Part shown: piece by piece, positions 24,601 to 35,240 of the stretch
Position numbering within the stretch: the stretch's first letter is position 1
How the letters are laid out: every line of letters starts with the position of its first letter
Origin: Lepidodermella squamata
Taxonomy: Eukaryota > Gastrotricha
Assembly (NCBI GenBank): GCA_047495785.1
Contig: JBLDXI010000015.1
Coordinates: forward strand, 744,001-808,000
DNA: 64,000 bases
Direction of reading: 5' to 3'
Position numbers and translations under genes: made by a program
Notes under the pieces: model-generated
Seen by the model: the letters and a program-made list of their open reading frames with translations, nothing else
The model's database searches: none
What the model was told of the DNA's origin: nothing

Positions 24601-27600
24601 TGCTCTTCTACGGCGCAACTCGACTTTCTTACAGTGGCTACATGGCTATTGACGCGGTTTCAGCAAAACGAGGCGCCTGTCCAACAAGAAACTCATGCGA
24701 CTTCGAGACAGGTTATTGCGAATGGACTAATGACAAATCAGGCACTTTCGACTTCAACTGGGAGAGGATAAAGCGGAGTAGTTTAGTTCATTCTACCGAA
24801 ACTGGTGCTCCTATCGATCATACCACCGAGTCTGCTGATGGCTACTTTATCCAGATCGAAGCATCAGGACGCAGACCTGGAGATAGAGCTGGTTTGAGGA
24901 GCCCATCTTACCAGATCCCCAGCCTCAATTCCGGGAAATGCTTCCGCTTCTGGTACCATATGTATGGCAAAGACACCGATAGACTCGCGATCAATATCTC
25001 GCCCGTGAAAAACCGACGAGTTGGTTTTGAGCGGTTTGGTAACCATGGCAACCACTGGTGGCACGGCCAGATCGATATCAAAGCGTCAGAATTCGCTGTA
25101 GCCGATCGAAACGGAAACTTCTCGATTGTAATTCAAGCAACAACTGGCAATGGAGATCTAGGCGATATCGCGGTTGACGACGTTGCCCTGAGGAACCACC
25201 CCTGCCCACCTGTTGCTACCTGCAACTTCGAAACTGGCCAATGCGGATTTTCTAACATGTTCGAGATGTCGGATTTTGCTTGGATTCGTAACAATAACAT
25301 CACTGTCAGCGAATTCAGTGGTCCGCAAGTTGATCACACGTATGGCAATGCTACTGGCCACTACATGCTGGTTGAATCTACAGCGGCTAGTTACATCGGA
25401 AATTACGTAAGTATTTTGCTGTATTTCGCTACTGAAATCAATATTTTTGTTAAATTTTAGTCATACTACGCCAGCGAGATTATTCAAGGCTCCATGGCCG
25501 GACAGTGCCTTAGCTTCGCCTATCACATGTTCGGCGAAAACGTCGGAAAACTTTCCATCCAAATCCTATATCCAGATACCTGGACCAATGACACAGTTTG
25601 GTCCAAATCCGGTAGCCAATTGGATAAATGGTACGAGCAAAAGTTGACGATTGCCACAGACTGCGAGTATTCCATCGTTTTCGCGGCTGATATTACCGCA
25701 GCTTATGCTGCTGGTGGCGACGGGGATATTGCCATCGACGATATCGCCGTTGATGTTACGGGACCTTGTAAGTCGACCCCGTTCCCTACTACGGCACCCA
25801 CCCCTCAGCAATTCGCTCCGTGCGGATTTGAAAGTGGAAATTGCGGTTGGAAAGCTGCGGTTCCGAGTTACCTCCTCGCCTGGAAACGGTCTTCGGGCTC
25901 AGATCCGGTAACTAAGGACGCCCCTATGGCTGACAACACAAAGAAAGACCAAAGTGGACATTACGTATGAATTTCCCTAGATCCGTCTATAAAATCTTAT
26001 CTTATCTAATTTTTTAGCTGGTTACTTGGATGAATTCAACCAATTTGAATGATTACCGGTCTCAAACATGGACCTCATACATATTCAGCCCGTTTTACAC
26101 TACCAACATGCGGCATTGTATCTTCAGCCTTTACTATTACATCCCTTCAAACATTGGCTATTCCCAAAACATCATCGCTGGAGTACAAGGTCAGGGTCAA
26201 AGCGAACGGGAATTCTGGAATGAATATGGCCCTTCATCGACAAATGGCAAATGGGTAGAGCGCAAATTCGACCTCGGTCAACAAACCGTGCCCTTCCAGA
26301 TTTACATCATGCAACGGATAAACTACATCCAATACGTCCCAGCGGCTGTTTCGTTCGATGACTTCGTTTTCTTCGATTGTAACCCACTCGAGGCGAGGGA
26401 GTCTTGCGGTAAGTATCAATTCCAGTGCGAGATTTCCAGGGCTTGTATCAGTGACACATACCTCTGTGACGGCTACGACAATTGTGGTGACGGAAGTGAC
26501 GAAGCTATGAGCCTATGCGATGGTCGCCTCATTGTCAACTTCCAGAATCCAGCTGTAGATGATACAATTCTTCGAGTTGTTCAGCCAGGCCCTGATGAGC
26601 CTGATGTCCGCATAACCTGGAAACGGAAGAGTGGGAAATCTTCAGCAAGCTATGAAACTGGACCTCGTTTCGACCATACCTTTGCGAACTCAACTGGTTT
26701 CTACTACTACTTGGATTCCTACTACCCATCTCAAAGTGGGGACATAGCGTGGATGGCCTCGACACCTCTTTCGAAGTCTTCCAGTTGCGAGCTCAAATTC
26801 TACTACTACTTATTCGGTCGTTCGGTCAACAAACTTCGGGTCTTATACCGAACTGCTACGAATGGACAACCAGTGCAGTTGTGGTCCCGTGAGGGTAATG
26901 TGGCTGATCTATGGCTGAGAGCAACTGTAGACCTGAAATCAATCCCTGAAGACTACGAACTGATTTTTGAAGGCGTAGTTGGCTCTAATTATTACAGCAA
27001 CATTGCGATTGATGACATATCCTTCTCCAGTGGGTGTAAGAAGCGAGACGCTCCTCTACCAACTCTTACGACTACAACCGTAACTACCACAACTCCAAGA
27101 CCTTGCCAAGATGACCCTGAGAAGTTCGGATGTTTCCGATCGGATGACGTTTGCATCGATCGCGATTTGGTCTGTAACTTCGTGAATGATTGCCCGAACG
27201 GCGAGGACGAGTCTACAACCGTATGCGTGGCGAATCCCACGAATTTTGTTGGGACACAGTTTGAAGAAAGTGGCTGGAAGGCAACTTCATCCTCCAGATA
27301 TGTTTGGCAAATAATGGATACAAAATCTATCCCTGATTCTTGCTCTGGGGCCTGTCCGAAGCAAGGTCCTTTTGGCAGCACTGGAAACTACGCATATGCA
27401 GACGCGAGGCTTTCAACGTCAGTCAACCAAAAGGCTATTCTATCTTTGAAATCGCCCATTTCGAGCTCTGGTCCGTTGTGCCGCGTAATTTTCTACTACG
27501 TCGTGACTGAAAAGGGTAGCTTTGCTTATGGATCGATGTCCTTGACCTTGGTGGTCCCCAACCCGGAAAATGACACGCTACCAGCGACTAGGAGCGAATT

Positions 27601-30600
27601 ATGGTCAAATAAAGCAGTGAACCTTAATAATGCATGGGCGGAAACCGAAGTATTCCTGGGTCGGCAGGCTTCGCCATTCTACCTTGAGTTCAGTGCATAT
27701 CCACCATCTAGCAGCTACTTGCCAGCAATCGCAGCGGTTGATGCTATTCAATTCAGGGATTGCGAGCAGCCTGTTGTCAGACCTTTCTGCAGTTTGAACG
27801 AGTTCCGCTGCGAGAAAACGATGACATGCATTGACGAGCGCTATGTTTGCGATTTCGCTGATCAGTGTGGAGATGGCGTCGTGACAGATGTGGCTAGCTC
27901 GAGTGACGAACAGCCAAAGTTGTGCGCTGCATCCTACACCGCTCGTTGTGCTTTTGACTACCCAGCTGCGACTTGTGACGACTGGGTCACAGGAGAAGGC
28001 CAATTCTTCTGGCGAATCACTGAGGCTAAAAATGCGTTGAGCACAACATATCCCGGAATAGATCACACTACCAGTTTGTTTTATATCTAAATTATGGCCT
28101 CTTCATGCTTTTCTTTTTCAGAGACTGCCAGCGGCAAATTCCTATTGCTAAACTACAATGGTTACAATAACTATAAGGAGGCCCGATTCAAACTCGGTAA
28201 ACGCGTTGTGGCTGCTAGTGACGAGGGCTGCAAGGTTAGGTTCTGGCTTTACTACTACTGCAGCGGTTCGACTTCACCTGAAGCTTGCGGAAACGTGGCC
28301 GTTGTCGTTAGGACGTCCTACAGTCCGATCACAGACAATCCCCTTATGTATTACACCAGCTATACCGGAAACTTATGGGTAAATTTGCTGAATTTAATGT
28401 TGTCTATCCGCATATTAATTTATGTATCGCAGACGAGGCAAGAAGTTACACTTGGTTCGATTCACGTTGGTGTGAACCAACCATTCGAGCTGATTTTCTA
28501 CGGCAAACAAGGATATTCAATCTATAGTGGGTCTATAGCGATTGACGACATCTCGCTGACCCCAGATTGTCACTTAACTGATGCTTTGCTACCTGGCCAA
28601 TCTTCCGTACCAAGCACAACCTTGGCGCCTCAATGTGATACCATCCCAGGGTTCTATAAGTGCAATGATGGATTGGGATGCTACTCCCAGAGCCAGCATT
28701 GCAACTTCATGGATGACTGCTTAGATGGTTCAGACGAACTTGGATGCAGTAAGTTTTGATGCAAATCTCTGAATAATCTCCGAATAATCCTGTTTCCTTT
28801 ATAGCTAAGAGTTGCGATTTTGACAACGGCAAGGACGATTGGTGTGGTTGGTACAACATTTGCGAGCACGAGGATGGAACGTGGTGTGATGCTGGAGTTA
28901 ACTGGAAATGGACATGGTGGACCTCTTACAACAACCCTGATGCCCCGAAGCAAGATTTCACCAGCAACGGTAATGGGGGTGGTTACGTGATGTCATCAGG
29001 CGGTTGGCAAATTGGCGACCGAGCCATTCTTCAATCAACCGTCTTCCAACACGCCTCGCCTAACTGTGTGATGCAGTTCTACTATTGGGCTTATAACTAC
29101 TACAAATACAACCCGCCAACAAAGCTGAACGTCCTTCTAAAGAGCGCAGGCGTTGAGACGAAGCAAGTCTATCAAATCGTCTCAGGATCAGTTCCAGGAT
29201 GGTTCCAGGCTAATGTTACTCTTTACACAAGAACTTCTTTCCAAATTCAGTTTGAGGTCGTAAGGGGTAGTGGACCCTATGGAGATATCGCCGTTGATGG
29301 TATCAGCTTCATCGACTGCGCCTCGGACACCCCGGCAGTTTTCTGCGCAGATCCAACCGATTTCCTATGCAAAGATGGCACCAGATGCATCCACTCGTAT
29401 CAAGTCTGTGATTTCACGTCTGACTGCCGCGATGGAAGTGATGAGGAAGAAGGATACTGTCTTGCCTACCGAGCTCCAGGTAGCTGCACCTTCGAAGCTC
29501 CGAACGACTGGGAAACCGTTTGTTGGCTGCAGAAAGGCTTTGGTTTCAGCGAACTTGAGTGGTCGGCGCAAAAAGCTGGTAACGTTCAACGAGGCCCCAC
29601 GTACGACCATACCTTAGCTTCAAAGGACGGTCATATCCTGAGCTTGGTCACAACATCCTCGGATCCTGGGCCGGGAGCTAGGGCCACAGTTGTATCAACT
29701 CTGACCTATCCTGCTAATCCATCTGGATCTTGTGAAATTCGGCTCTATTACTACCTATACCGATCTTCGAAGAGTCGAGGCAGTGGGTCGATTTTGGTTT
29801 ATTCAGTTGGCGCAGATTCAGGGTCCGCCGTCTTGCAGGGTAAGATAAGTCTGGCTACCTTGGCAGCTGGAACATCATCCGGAGGTAAGAAAATCACACT
29901 TTTTCTGCGCTAAACCATAATTTTGTGTTTTTAAGCTCCTGAACGTCCATGGACTCTCAAATCTATGTCCGTCGGCCGGCAGGAAGAGTTCAGGATTGAA
30001 ATAATTGCCGAAAATGATGACAGTCCAACCTCGGTAATGGCCATCGATGACTTGAGTCTCAGTCGTGGCTGCAGGACAGGCGAACAACGGCCTTTCAGAA
30101 ACGAGACTGTTGCTATTTGCGGGGAGAATGAGATTTATTGCGACTCTGAGAATTCATGCATCCCTGAGAACTGGATATGCGACGGAATTTGCGACTGTCC
30201 ACCTTACACTGGCCAACCGAACGTTGAAGGATTTTGCCCGGATGAAGCGCATTGCTCTGAAGAAGAAAGCACGACGGAGGAGCCTATAACTGAACCAGGT
30301 GAGCATAGTAGCTCGTCATCAGCTAAAACCACCCCTGGAGAAGGAGGTTCTACCGAAAAACCCGGCTCGACCACTCAGAAAGGTGACGATGAGGGTGATG
30401 ACGGTGGAGATGATTTAGGGTTGATTCTTGGCGCAGTTTTCGGCGCCCTTGGCTTCGTTGCAATCGGAGGCGTCGGAGCTTTCTTCTTCATCAGACGCCG
30501 CAGGGCTAACCTAGCCGCGCCCCCGACAGGAGTTGACCCTGGCGTTGGTGTGGTGAACCCTGTCTACGGGGATGTTGCGGCTGTTGAAACTGTGCAACAA

Positions 30601-30624
30601 GTTTCGGAACAACCTGCCGAATAA
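12663..30624 (+). CDS. Giant type I membrane protein with ~27 MAM, 3 PAN-like, 9 LDLa modules
   Basis: I traced 23 exons in one frame: 12663-13347, 13403-14039, 14088-14539, 14589-15065, 15118-16941, 16991-17140, 17190-17924, 17976-20627, 20680-21620, 21673-21789, 21840-22269, 22326-22516, 22572-22656, 22710-22796, 22849-22890, 22943-23044, 23095-25406, 25461-25964, 26018-28073, 28122-28378, 28433-28748, 28805-29884, 29936-30624. Total about 5,606 residues. A signal peptide (about 1-32) precedes three MAM domains, three PAN/apple-like Cys repeats (about 592-825), twelve more MAMs, then alternating LDLa (CGDGSDE-type calcium cages) and MAM units. MAM units show the CDFE...W start and AIDDV...C end. 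Short Thr/Pro linkers, one TM helix (about 5540-5563) with RRRR stop-transfer and a roughly 43-residue tail follow. Likely an apical or extracellular adhesion/receptor protein; ligand unknown. AATAAA at about 30734. Confidence 0.88.
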
Positions 30625-30819
30625 ATCTCGAGAAATGCAGAGCCTTCGCGAATAATTGCTTTTGTTGAATTAAGGCGCTAATTAAATTTCGCTTTCACGT
30701 GATTCCACGCTTCAGTATCGTATGATACCGATGAATAAAAAACAAATATCTTCATTTGCTTTATTTCATTATCCCAAGACCGAAATATTCATCATATGAA
30801 AAATACAGATTATTTCGAG

Positions 30820-31854
30820 TTAATCGTGAGGTGCGACTCCATGCTCGGTCTTGTGGAATCGGTTCCTGCTGAGACGGACGCGTTCTTCAAAGATCTGGAA
30901 GGCTTGCTTCTCAACCTCCTCTGTGATGGTCGGTTGACGGGCTAGAATCCAGGCGTATTCAGTGATTTTAACACTACCATACTCAAGCGGGCTCCAAACA
31001 AGGGCGACATCGGTGTAATCGGTGTAGAGAACTCGATAATCACCCTCAGGCTGATTCGGGCCGAATTTCACCTTGAGATGGGCGTTGCCAACAACGCGAG
31101 CCCTAGCTTGAGCGACATTCCATTGATTCTTATCCGGAAGCCATTCGCTGTGGGTCACGGCGACAGTTCCATCGTCATTCGCAGCATACAGAGCAGTGAC
31201 ATCGGTTCCAGACTCGATGGGCATGTCCTTTGTACGGTAGATCTCGTACCACTTCCCAGTATAGGCAGCTACGTCAAAATTCGGCTGGAGGGGGACATGT
31301 TCGCTGGAGTAGAAGGTCGGCTTGAATGGGGCAACTCCGTGGACTGTTTTATGGAAGTTATCCTTGCGGAGAGTTGTCCGTTCTTCAAAGATCTTGAACA
31401 CCTTATCCTCGACCTCTTTGCTGACGTTTGTCTTCCGGGCCAGGGCCCAAGCGTATTTCGTGATGACAATGCCTCGGACTTCGAATTCGCTGTAGACAAC
31501 GGCAACATCGTCGTAATCAGTGTACAAAACGCGGTAGTCTCCCTCTCGTTGTTGCGGGTTGAATTTGACTCCTAACTTTGCGTTATCAATAACGCGGGCT
31601 ACGGCATGAGCTTCATTCCATTCGTTCTTCTCAGGCAGCCATTCACGGTTGAGGACAGCAATTGTTCCGTCATCATTTGCTGCGTAATTTGCTTCGTTGT
31701 CGGTGCCAGATTCGAACGGCATATTCCTCGTTCGGTAGATCTCGTACCATTTACCGGTGTAGCGGGTCAGGTCGAAATCAGGCTGAAGTTCGATCTCGCC
31801 AGCCAAGGCTACGGCAAATGAAACGGCAAGGGTTAAGAAAACTTTGGAAGACAT
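30820..31854 (-). CDS. Two-domain ApoD/Blc-like lipocalin, secreted
   Basis: A single exon encodes 344 residues: signal peptide (MSSKVFLTLAVSFAVALA) and two tandem lipocalin domains (about 20-175 and 185-340) that are clear duplicates. Each starts YTGKWYEIYRT, the GxW signature, contains REGDYRVLYTDY or PEGDYRVLYTDY, and ends near YAWxLAR, as in apolipoprotein D and bacterial Blc. The barrel should bind small hydrophobic ligands. No cysteine occurs in the whole protein, so the disulphides usual in animal lipocalins are absent. TATAAAAGGA (complement of 31901-31910) lies about 50 bp upstream, and AATAAA (complement of 30760-30765) follows the stop. The 3' end meets that of the MAM giant gene. 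The absence of introns among intron-rich neighbours suggests a retrocopy origin or intron loss. Confidence 0.88.
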   Translation of the reverse strand: MSSKVFLTLAVSFAVALAGEIELQPDFDLTRYTGKWYEIYRTRNMPFESGTDNEANYAANDDGTIAVLNREWLPEKNEWNEAHAVARVIDNAKLGVKFNPQQREGDYRVLYTDYDDVAVVYSEFEVRGIVITKYAWALARKTNVSKEVEDKVFKIFEERTTLRKDNFHKTVHGVAPFKPTFYSSEHVPLQPNFDVAAYTGKWYEIYRTKDMPIESGTDVTALYAANDDGTVAVTHSEWLPDKNQWNVAQARARVVGNAHLKVKFGPNQPEGDYRVLYTDYTDVALVWSPLEYGSVKITEYAWILARQPTITEEVEKQAFQIFEERVRLSRNRFHKTEHGVAPHD

Positions 31855-32092
31855 TATTTCTTGGGCGATTCAGTTATTGATTTTCTGGAGAATTTTGGCC
31901 TCCTTTTATACCCTGTCTCGCCCTCGATTTCGAGACAGAGGCATGCGAAAGCTGCCGAAAACGAGGCAGTTTGTGGTCTGAAATATTAATTATCGAATCT
32001 GCGTTGTTCATGAGAAATGTTTACAGATGCTGGGCATACAGGCATCTGCTCATTTTTAATAACGATAGCCACAGGCCCTTAACCGTTTTTCA

Positions 32093-32106
32093 GAATGTTC
32101 TAGAAC
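32093..32106. promoter_or_regulatory. Perfect three-unit heat-shock element
   Basis: GAATGTTCTAGAAC matches GAAnnTTCnnGAA exactly. It lies about 240 bp upstream of the lipocalin start codon and is the most plausible stress-response site in this promoter. Assignment to that gene rests on distance only. Confidence 0.5.
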
Positions 32107-32275
32107 AACAGGAAATTTTCAATTTAGGGCAAGTTTTGGCGTTCAAGTTACTTCTAACTTTTAGTTCTATAAAACCAGGGAAAATGTAACTTTAAGTAGC
32201 GTTTAAGTAGTATTATATAAGTTCGAGCGGCTTTGTGTTTGGAGAAGTCAAGAATAGTCTATTGTTCTGGGAAGA

Positions 32276-32560
32276 TTAGAGACATTCGTAAAGTGTCTTG
32301 TTTGTGATTGGGTTCCATAGGTTTCCAGGGCGACCAGTTGCAACAAACTGCATTTGGGGGTGCAGGAACATGAAAGCGAACGAGATTGCGTTCGAAGTTG
32401 GGAAGTTGGGAAATGGGATTCGACTCGCGAATCTTACGGTATTATCACTATTTTGAGCTGAATGGAACATCGCGAACTTTACCAGTCTACTTAGAATCAA
32501 GGTTGCACGTGCGTGATTCGAAAAATTCTTTAATAAATTACTTGGAATATTTAACCTCAA
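32276..32560 (-). pseudogene. Partial SLC13-like gene copy, decayed
   Basis: On the minus strand a fragment reads SNHARATLILSRL, then after a GT-bearing gap SNAISFAFMF, then ITNKTLYECL and a stop. These match the last two exons of the SLC13 gene at 35.2-37.3 kb (SNHACVTLMMPILSRL, TATSFAFMF, ATNKTLYQCL). The intron position is kept, so it arose by DNA duplication and not by retrocopy. Most of the last exon, including its final transmembrane stretch, is deleted. No upstream exons are present. Confidence 0.75.
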
Positions 32561-32874
32561 AAATGTATTTTACCAGTTAGAGATACTGCGAATATCCAAA
32601 CTATATCGACCATGTCCTCTAGACCCTCTAGAACCTTTGACAGTAATGTTTTTTCCAGTGTTGAATGAGCGGCTGCAAATGAGTAGGGGATGATGTGAAT
32701 GGCAACACATAGGTTTTGTGTATATTTTCGAGCTGTCGCAAGGATATTGAGAGCCGTTGACGTAGGGGTTGCGTTATCCGCCCGATTTTCTGCTTGATGC
32801 AGGATTCCATCGACAGCCTCGAGTCTAAGACTAGTCTGAGGAGCGTCGGCGTTCGACGGTTCGAGGCTTGTCAT
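32557..32874 (-). CDS. Hypothetical 105-residue ORF
   Basis: An ATG-initiated frame with no recognisable domain lies directly upstream of the SLC13 relic, on the same strand. Its composition is protein-like (MTSLEPSNADAPQTSLRLEA...), but there is no signal peptide, splice evidence or homolog I know. It could be unrelated decayed coding DNA. Low confidence. Confidence 0.2.
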   Translation of the reverse strand: MTSLEPSNADAPQTSLRLEAVDGILHQAENRADNATPTSTALNILATARKYTQNLCVAIHIIPYSFAAAHSTLEKTLLSKVLEGLEDMVDIVWIFAVSLTGKIHF

Positions 32875-33028
32875 ATTCCAGTTAATGTGTTTCCGGCATT
32901 CAGAGATGTCTTATCAGTTTTAAAGATTGCAGTTCATTTTGATACGGCAGCCTTCATACTTAGATAAGGCTTATTCATCCGGAACTGCTGTTTCATCGAA
33001 TGATGAATGGACGAGCGATAACAAGCTG

Positions 33029-33036
33029 TATAAAAG
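33029..33036 (+). promoter_or_regulatory. TATA box of the S1 protease gene
   Basis: TATAAAAG lies 45 bp before the start codon at 33081, consistent with a short 5' UTR. Confidence 0.7.
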
Positions 33037-33080
33037 CGATGGCGACCGAAAATCAATTTTAATCAACCATTAACCACACG

Positions 33081-34076
33081 ATGTCTCCAGTATTATTCGC
33101 AATTTTCCTCATCGCCAGCTCTGTGAGAGCTATTCCACAAGGTTCTTGTGGCTTGAACAAATACGGCAACTACAATACTTCTACAGCAGCTTCATACATT
33201 GTCGGAGGTACAACGGCCGAGGCTAATGCGTATCCATGGCAGGTTTCGCTGCAATACACTAACCAACAGTGCAGCACTATGCAGACTTGTCACACGTGTG
33301 GCGGGACAATCATCAGCGATGACTTGATCCTAAGCGCAGCTCACTGCTTTTCCAGTTCCTACTCAATGAGCAATCCTAGCAACTGGAAGGTTTTAGTTGG
33401 CAAGCAGGACTTGAGGGTGAACGAGCCGGGACAGGGTGACTATTTCGTAAGCAATATCTTCGTTCATGAAAGTCATAATTCGCCAACGATATTCGCCAAC
33501 GATATTGCTGTGATGAAGCTTTCGTCAAAAATCACCTTCAACGACTACGTCCAACCAGCTTGTTTGCCGTGGCCATCGATCGGTAGTCTGGCAAATGAGA
33601 CTGCCGTGACCACTGGCTGGGGGAGTACTTACACCGATGGTCCGACCCCAGCTCTGCTACAGCAAGTTAGCCTGCCAGTACTCAACAATTCGGATTGTGC
33701 AGCTCGTATGGCTAGTTCAGGCGTGACCATAAGGCAAGGAATGATTTGCGCCGGTGGGTTGCCAACTGGAGGGAAAGGAGCTTGTGCCGGCGATTCTGGT
33801 GGGCCGATGGTCATTGAGATCGATGAGCGAATGGTTGTGGTCGGAGCAGTTTCCTTTGGACCTCGACCATGCGGCAATGCAAACAGGCCTGATGTCTACA
33901 CGAGAGTGTCCGAGTATTTGGACTGGATTAATTCGACGGTCATATTTACGACTCCTAAACCGACACCTCCAACTACACCTCCAACTACACCTCCAACAAC
34001 ACCAAAAAACACAGCTGAGAGCTATGGCGCAACTGTTTCAGTTCTAGCCTTTGCTGCTGCGTTTCTTGTCTTCTGA
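33081..34076 (+). CDS. S1A serine protease, G189/D226 pocket, probably membrane-anchored
   Basis: An intronless 331-residue protein. A signal peptide (1-17) is followed by a short pro-region, IVGG at 40-43, and the triad His88 (SAAHC), Asp141 (NDIAV) and Ser239 (GDSGGP). By chymotrypsin alignment the primary-pocket residue 189 is Gly (GACAGDSGG) and residue 226 is Asp (NRPDVYTRV), the combination known from crab serine collagenases (brachyurins), not trypsin's D189. The bond before IVGG follows Tyr, so activation would need a chymotrypsin-like cleavage. The C-terminus is a PPTTPPTTP stalk and a hydrophobic tail (SVLAFAAAFLVF), suggesting a GPI anchor. AATAAA occurs near 34283. The secreted digestive or surface role is inferred. 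Confidence 0.88.
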   Translation: MSPVLFAIFLIASSVRAIPQGSCGLNKYGNYNTSTAASYIVGGTTAEANAYPWQVSLQYTNQQCSTMQTCHTCGGTIISDDLILSAAHCFSSSYSMSNPSNWKVLVGKQDLRVNEPGQGDYFVSNIFVHESHNSPTIFANDIAVMKLSSKITFNDYVQPACLPWPSIGSLANETAVTTGWGSTYTDGPTPALLQQVSLPVLNNSDCAARMASSGVTIRQGMICAGGLPTGGKGACAGDSGGPMVIEIDERMVVVGAVSFGPRPCGNANRPDVYTRVSEYLDWINSTVIFTTPKPTPPTTPPTTPPTTPKNTAESYGATVSVLAFAAAFLVF

Positions 34077-35240
34077 TTGAATTTATTCATTTATTTATTT
34101 ATGAGCCATTCATCCATAGTGAGTTGGAAAGCTCAGCTTAATAGAAATCAGTGATTATGTGAATCGGGAAACTATACAACATACAACATAAAGACCTGTT
34201 TTAGGACAGGTAGAAAGCAAATAGGCCAAAACCATGTATCACGGCAGCAACATGAATGTGACGAGATTATTGAGGAATTAGAAAATAAAAATTATGATTT
34301 ACAATGATTTACAATGATTTGTTTATTGTTTTCTTTTGTTGCTGTTCTATTCCAACTCTAAGCTGCTGGGATATCCATACGGTTCCGAGTTATTAGCGAT
34401 GCATATAATATATTGAAGTAGCCGAGTTTCAACTGAAAGACCTGCCAGATTTTGAATGATCTCTATGATGGCTACCTCTATTAAAGCAATAACTCTATAG
34501 ATCGGATTTTCTATTTGAAATTCATTGGCAATTGCCAAAAATTGTTGAAATTGGCTTTTTCGAGCTTAGAATTCTATTCTATTTGAAAAAATTTACTATC
34601 AGGCGCAGAGATTCATCCATCAGAGTCACAATATCAGCGATTGGTGCGCGCTGATAAACGATATCTTTCTGTGTTTATATGTATGTTCCGAGTAAGATGG
34701 GACTTTTTTAAGCTGTTTTGATTAGATAAAGGGACAATACAAGCTAAGTCCGATTGAGACGGCTTCCTTTGTTCCTTTTACGCCCCCTACTAATTCAAAA
34801 ATACGTACAGCTTTAACTGTTATATTTAAACACACCTGAACGCAGTTTTGCGGTGAATTAGCTGGACCCGAGCAGTGAATCGGCTGTTGCCATTATCAGG
34901 CTACGGACGAAAGTAGCAAGTAGTAAGATTCTCGCCTGTAACTAAAGACCCCCAGTAAAACACGAGAATTGGAAAATCTCAGATAGGCATCGTAGATCAT
35001 TTGGTTCGTTGGGATCGGCGAGCCCCCGAACGCTTATACCTGGCGAGGGGCGAATTAAAGGGGTAATCTCCTGCTCTCGAGCTTGATATTTGGGGCTTTT
35101 AATTTCAGCTACAATGCATGCTCCCAACTTTACCTGATAGTAAAGCAACCAGTTTACAGCGCGCCACATTTTAGGAAGAAAACCTTTTTATTTACAACAA
35201 CTTCAACAGTGGGAAATAATGCGTTGATGCATGCTGGAAG
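34077..35240. other. Intergenic region between protease and SLC13 3' ends
   Basis: AT-rich DNA containing both genes' 3' flanks, with AATAAA for SLC13 at the complement of 35187-35192. A short ATGATTTACA-type repeat occurs near 34295-34322. A 75-codon minus frame at 34942-35169 has no support. Confidence 0.5.

Noticed and set aside
34942-35169. 75-codon minus ORF between protease and SLC13
   Set aside because: No start context, domain or partner exon.
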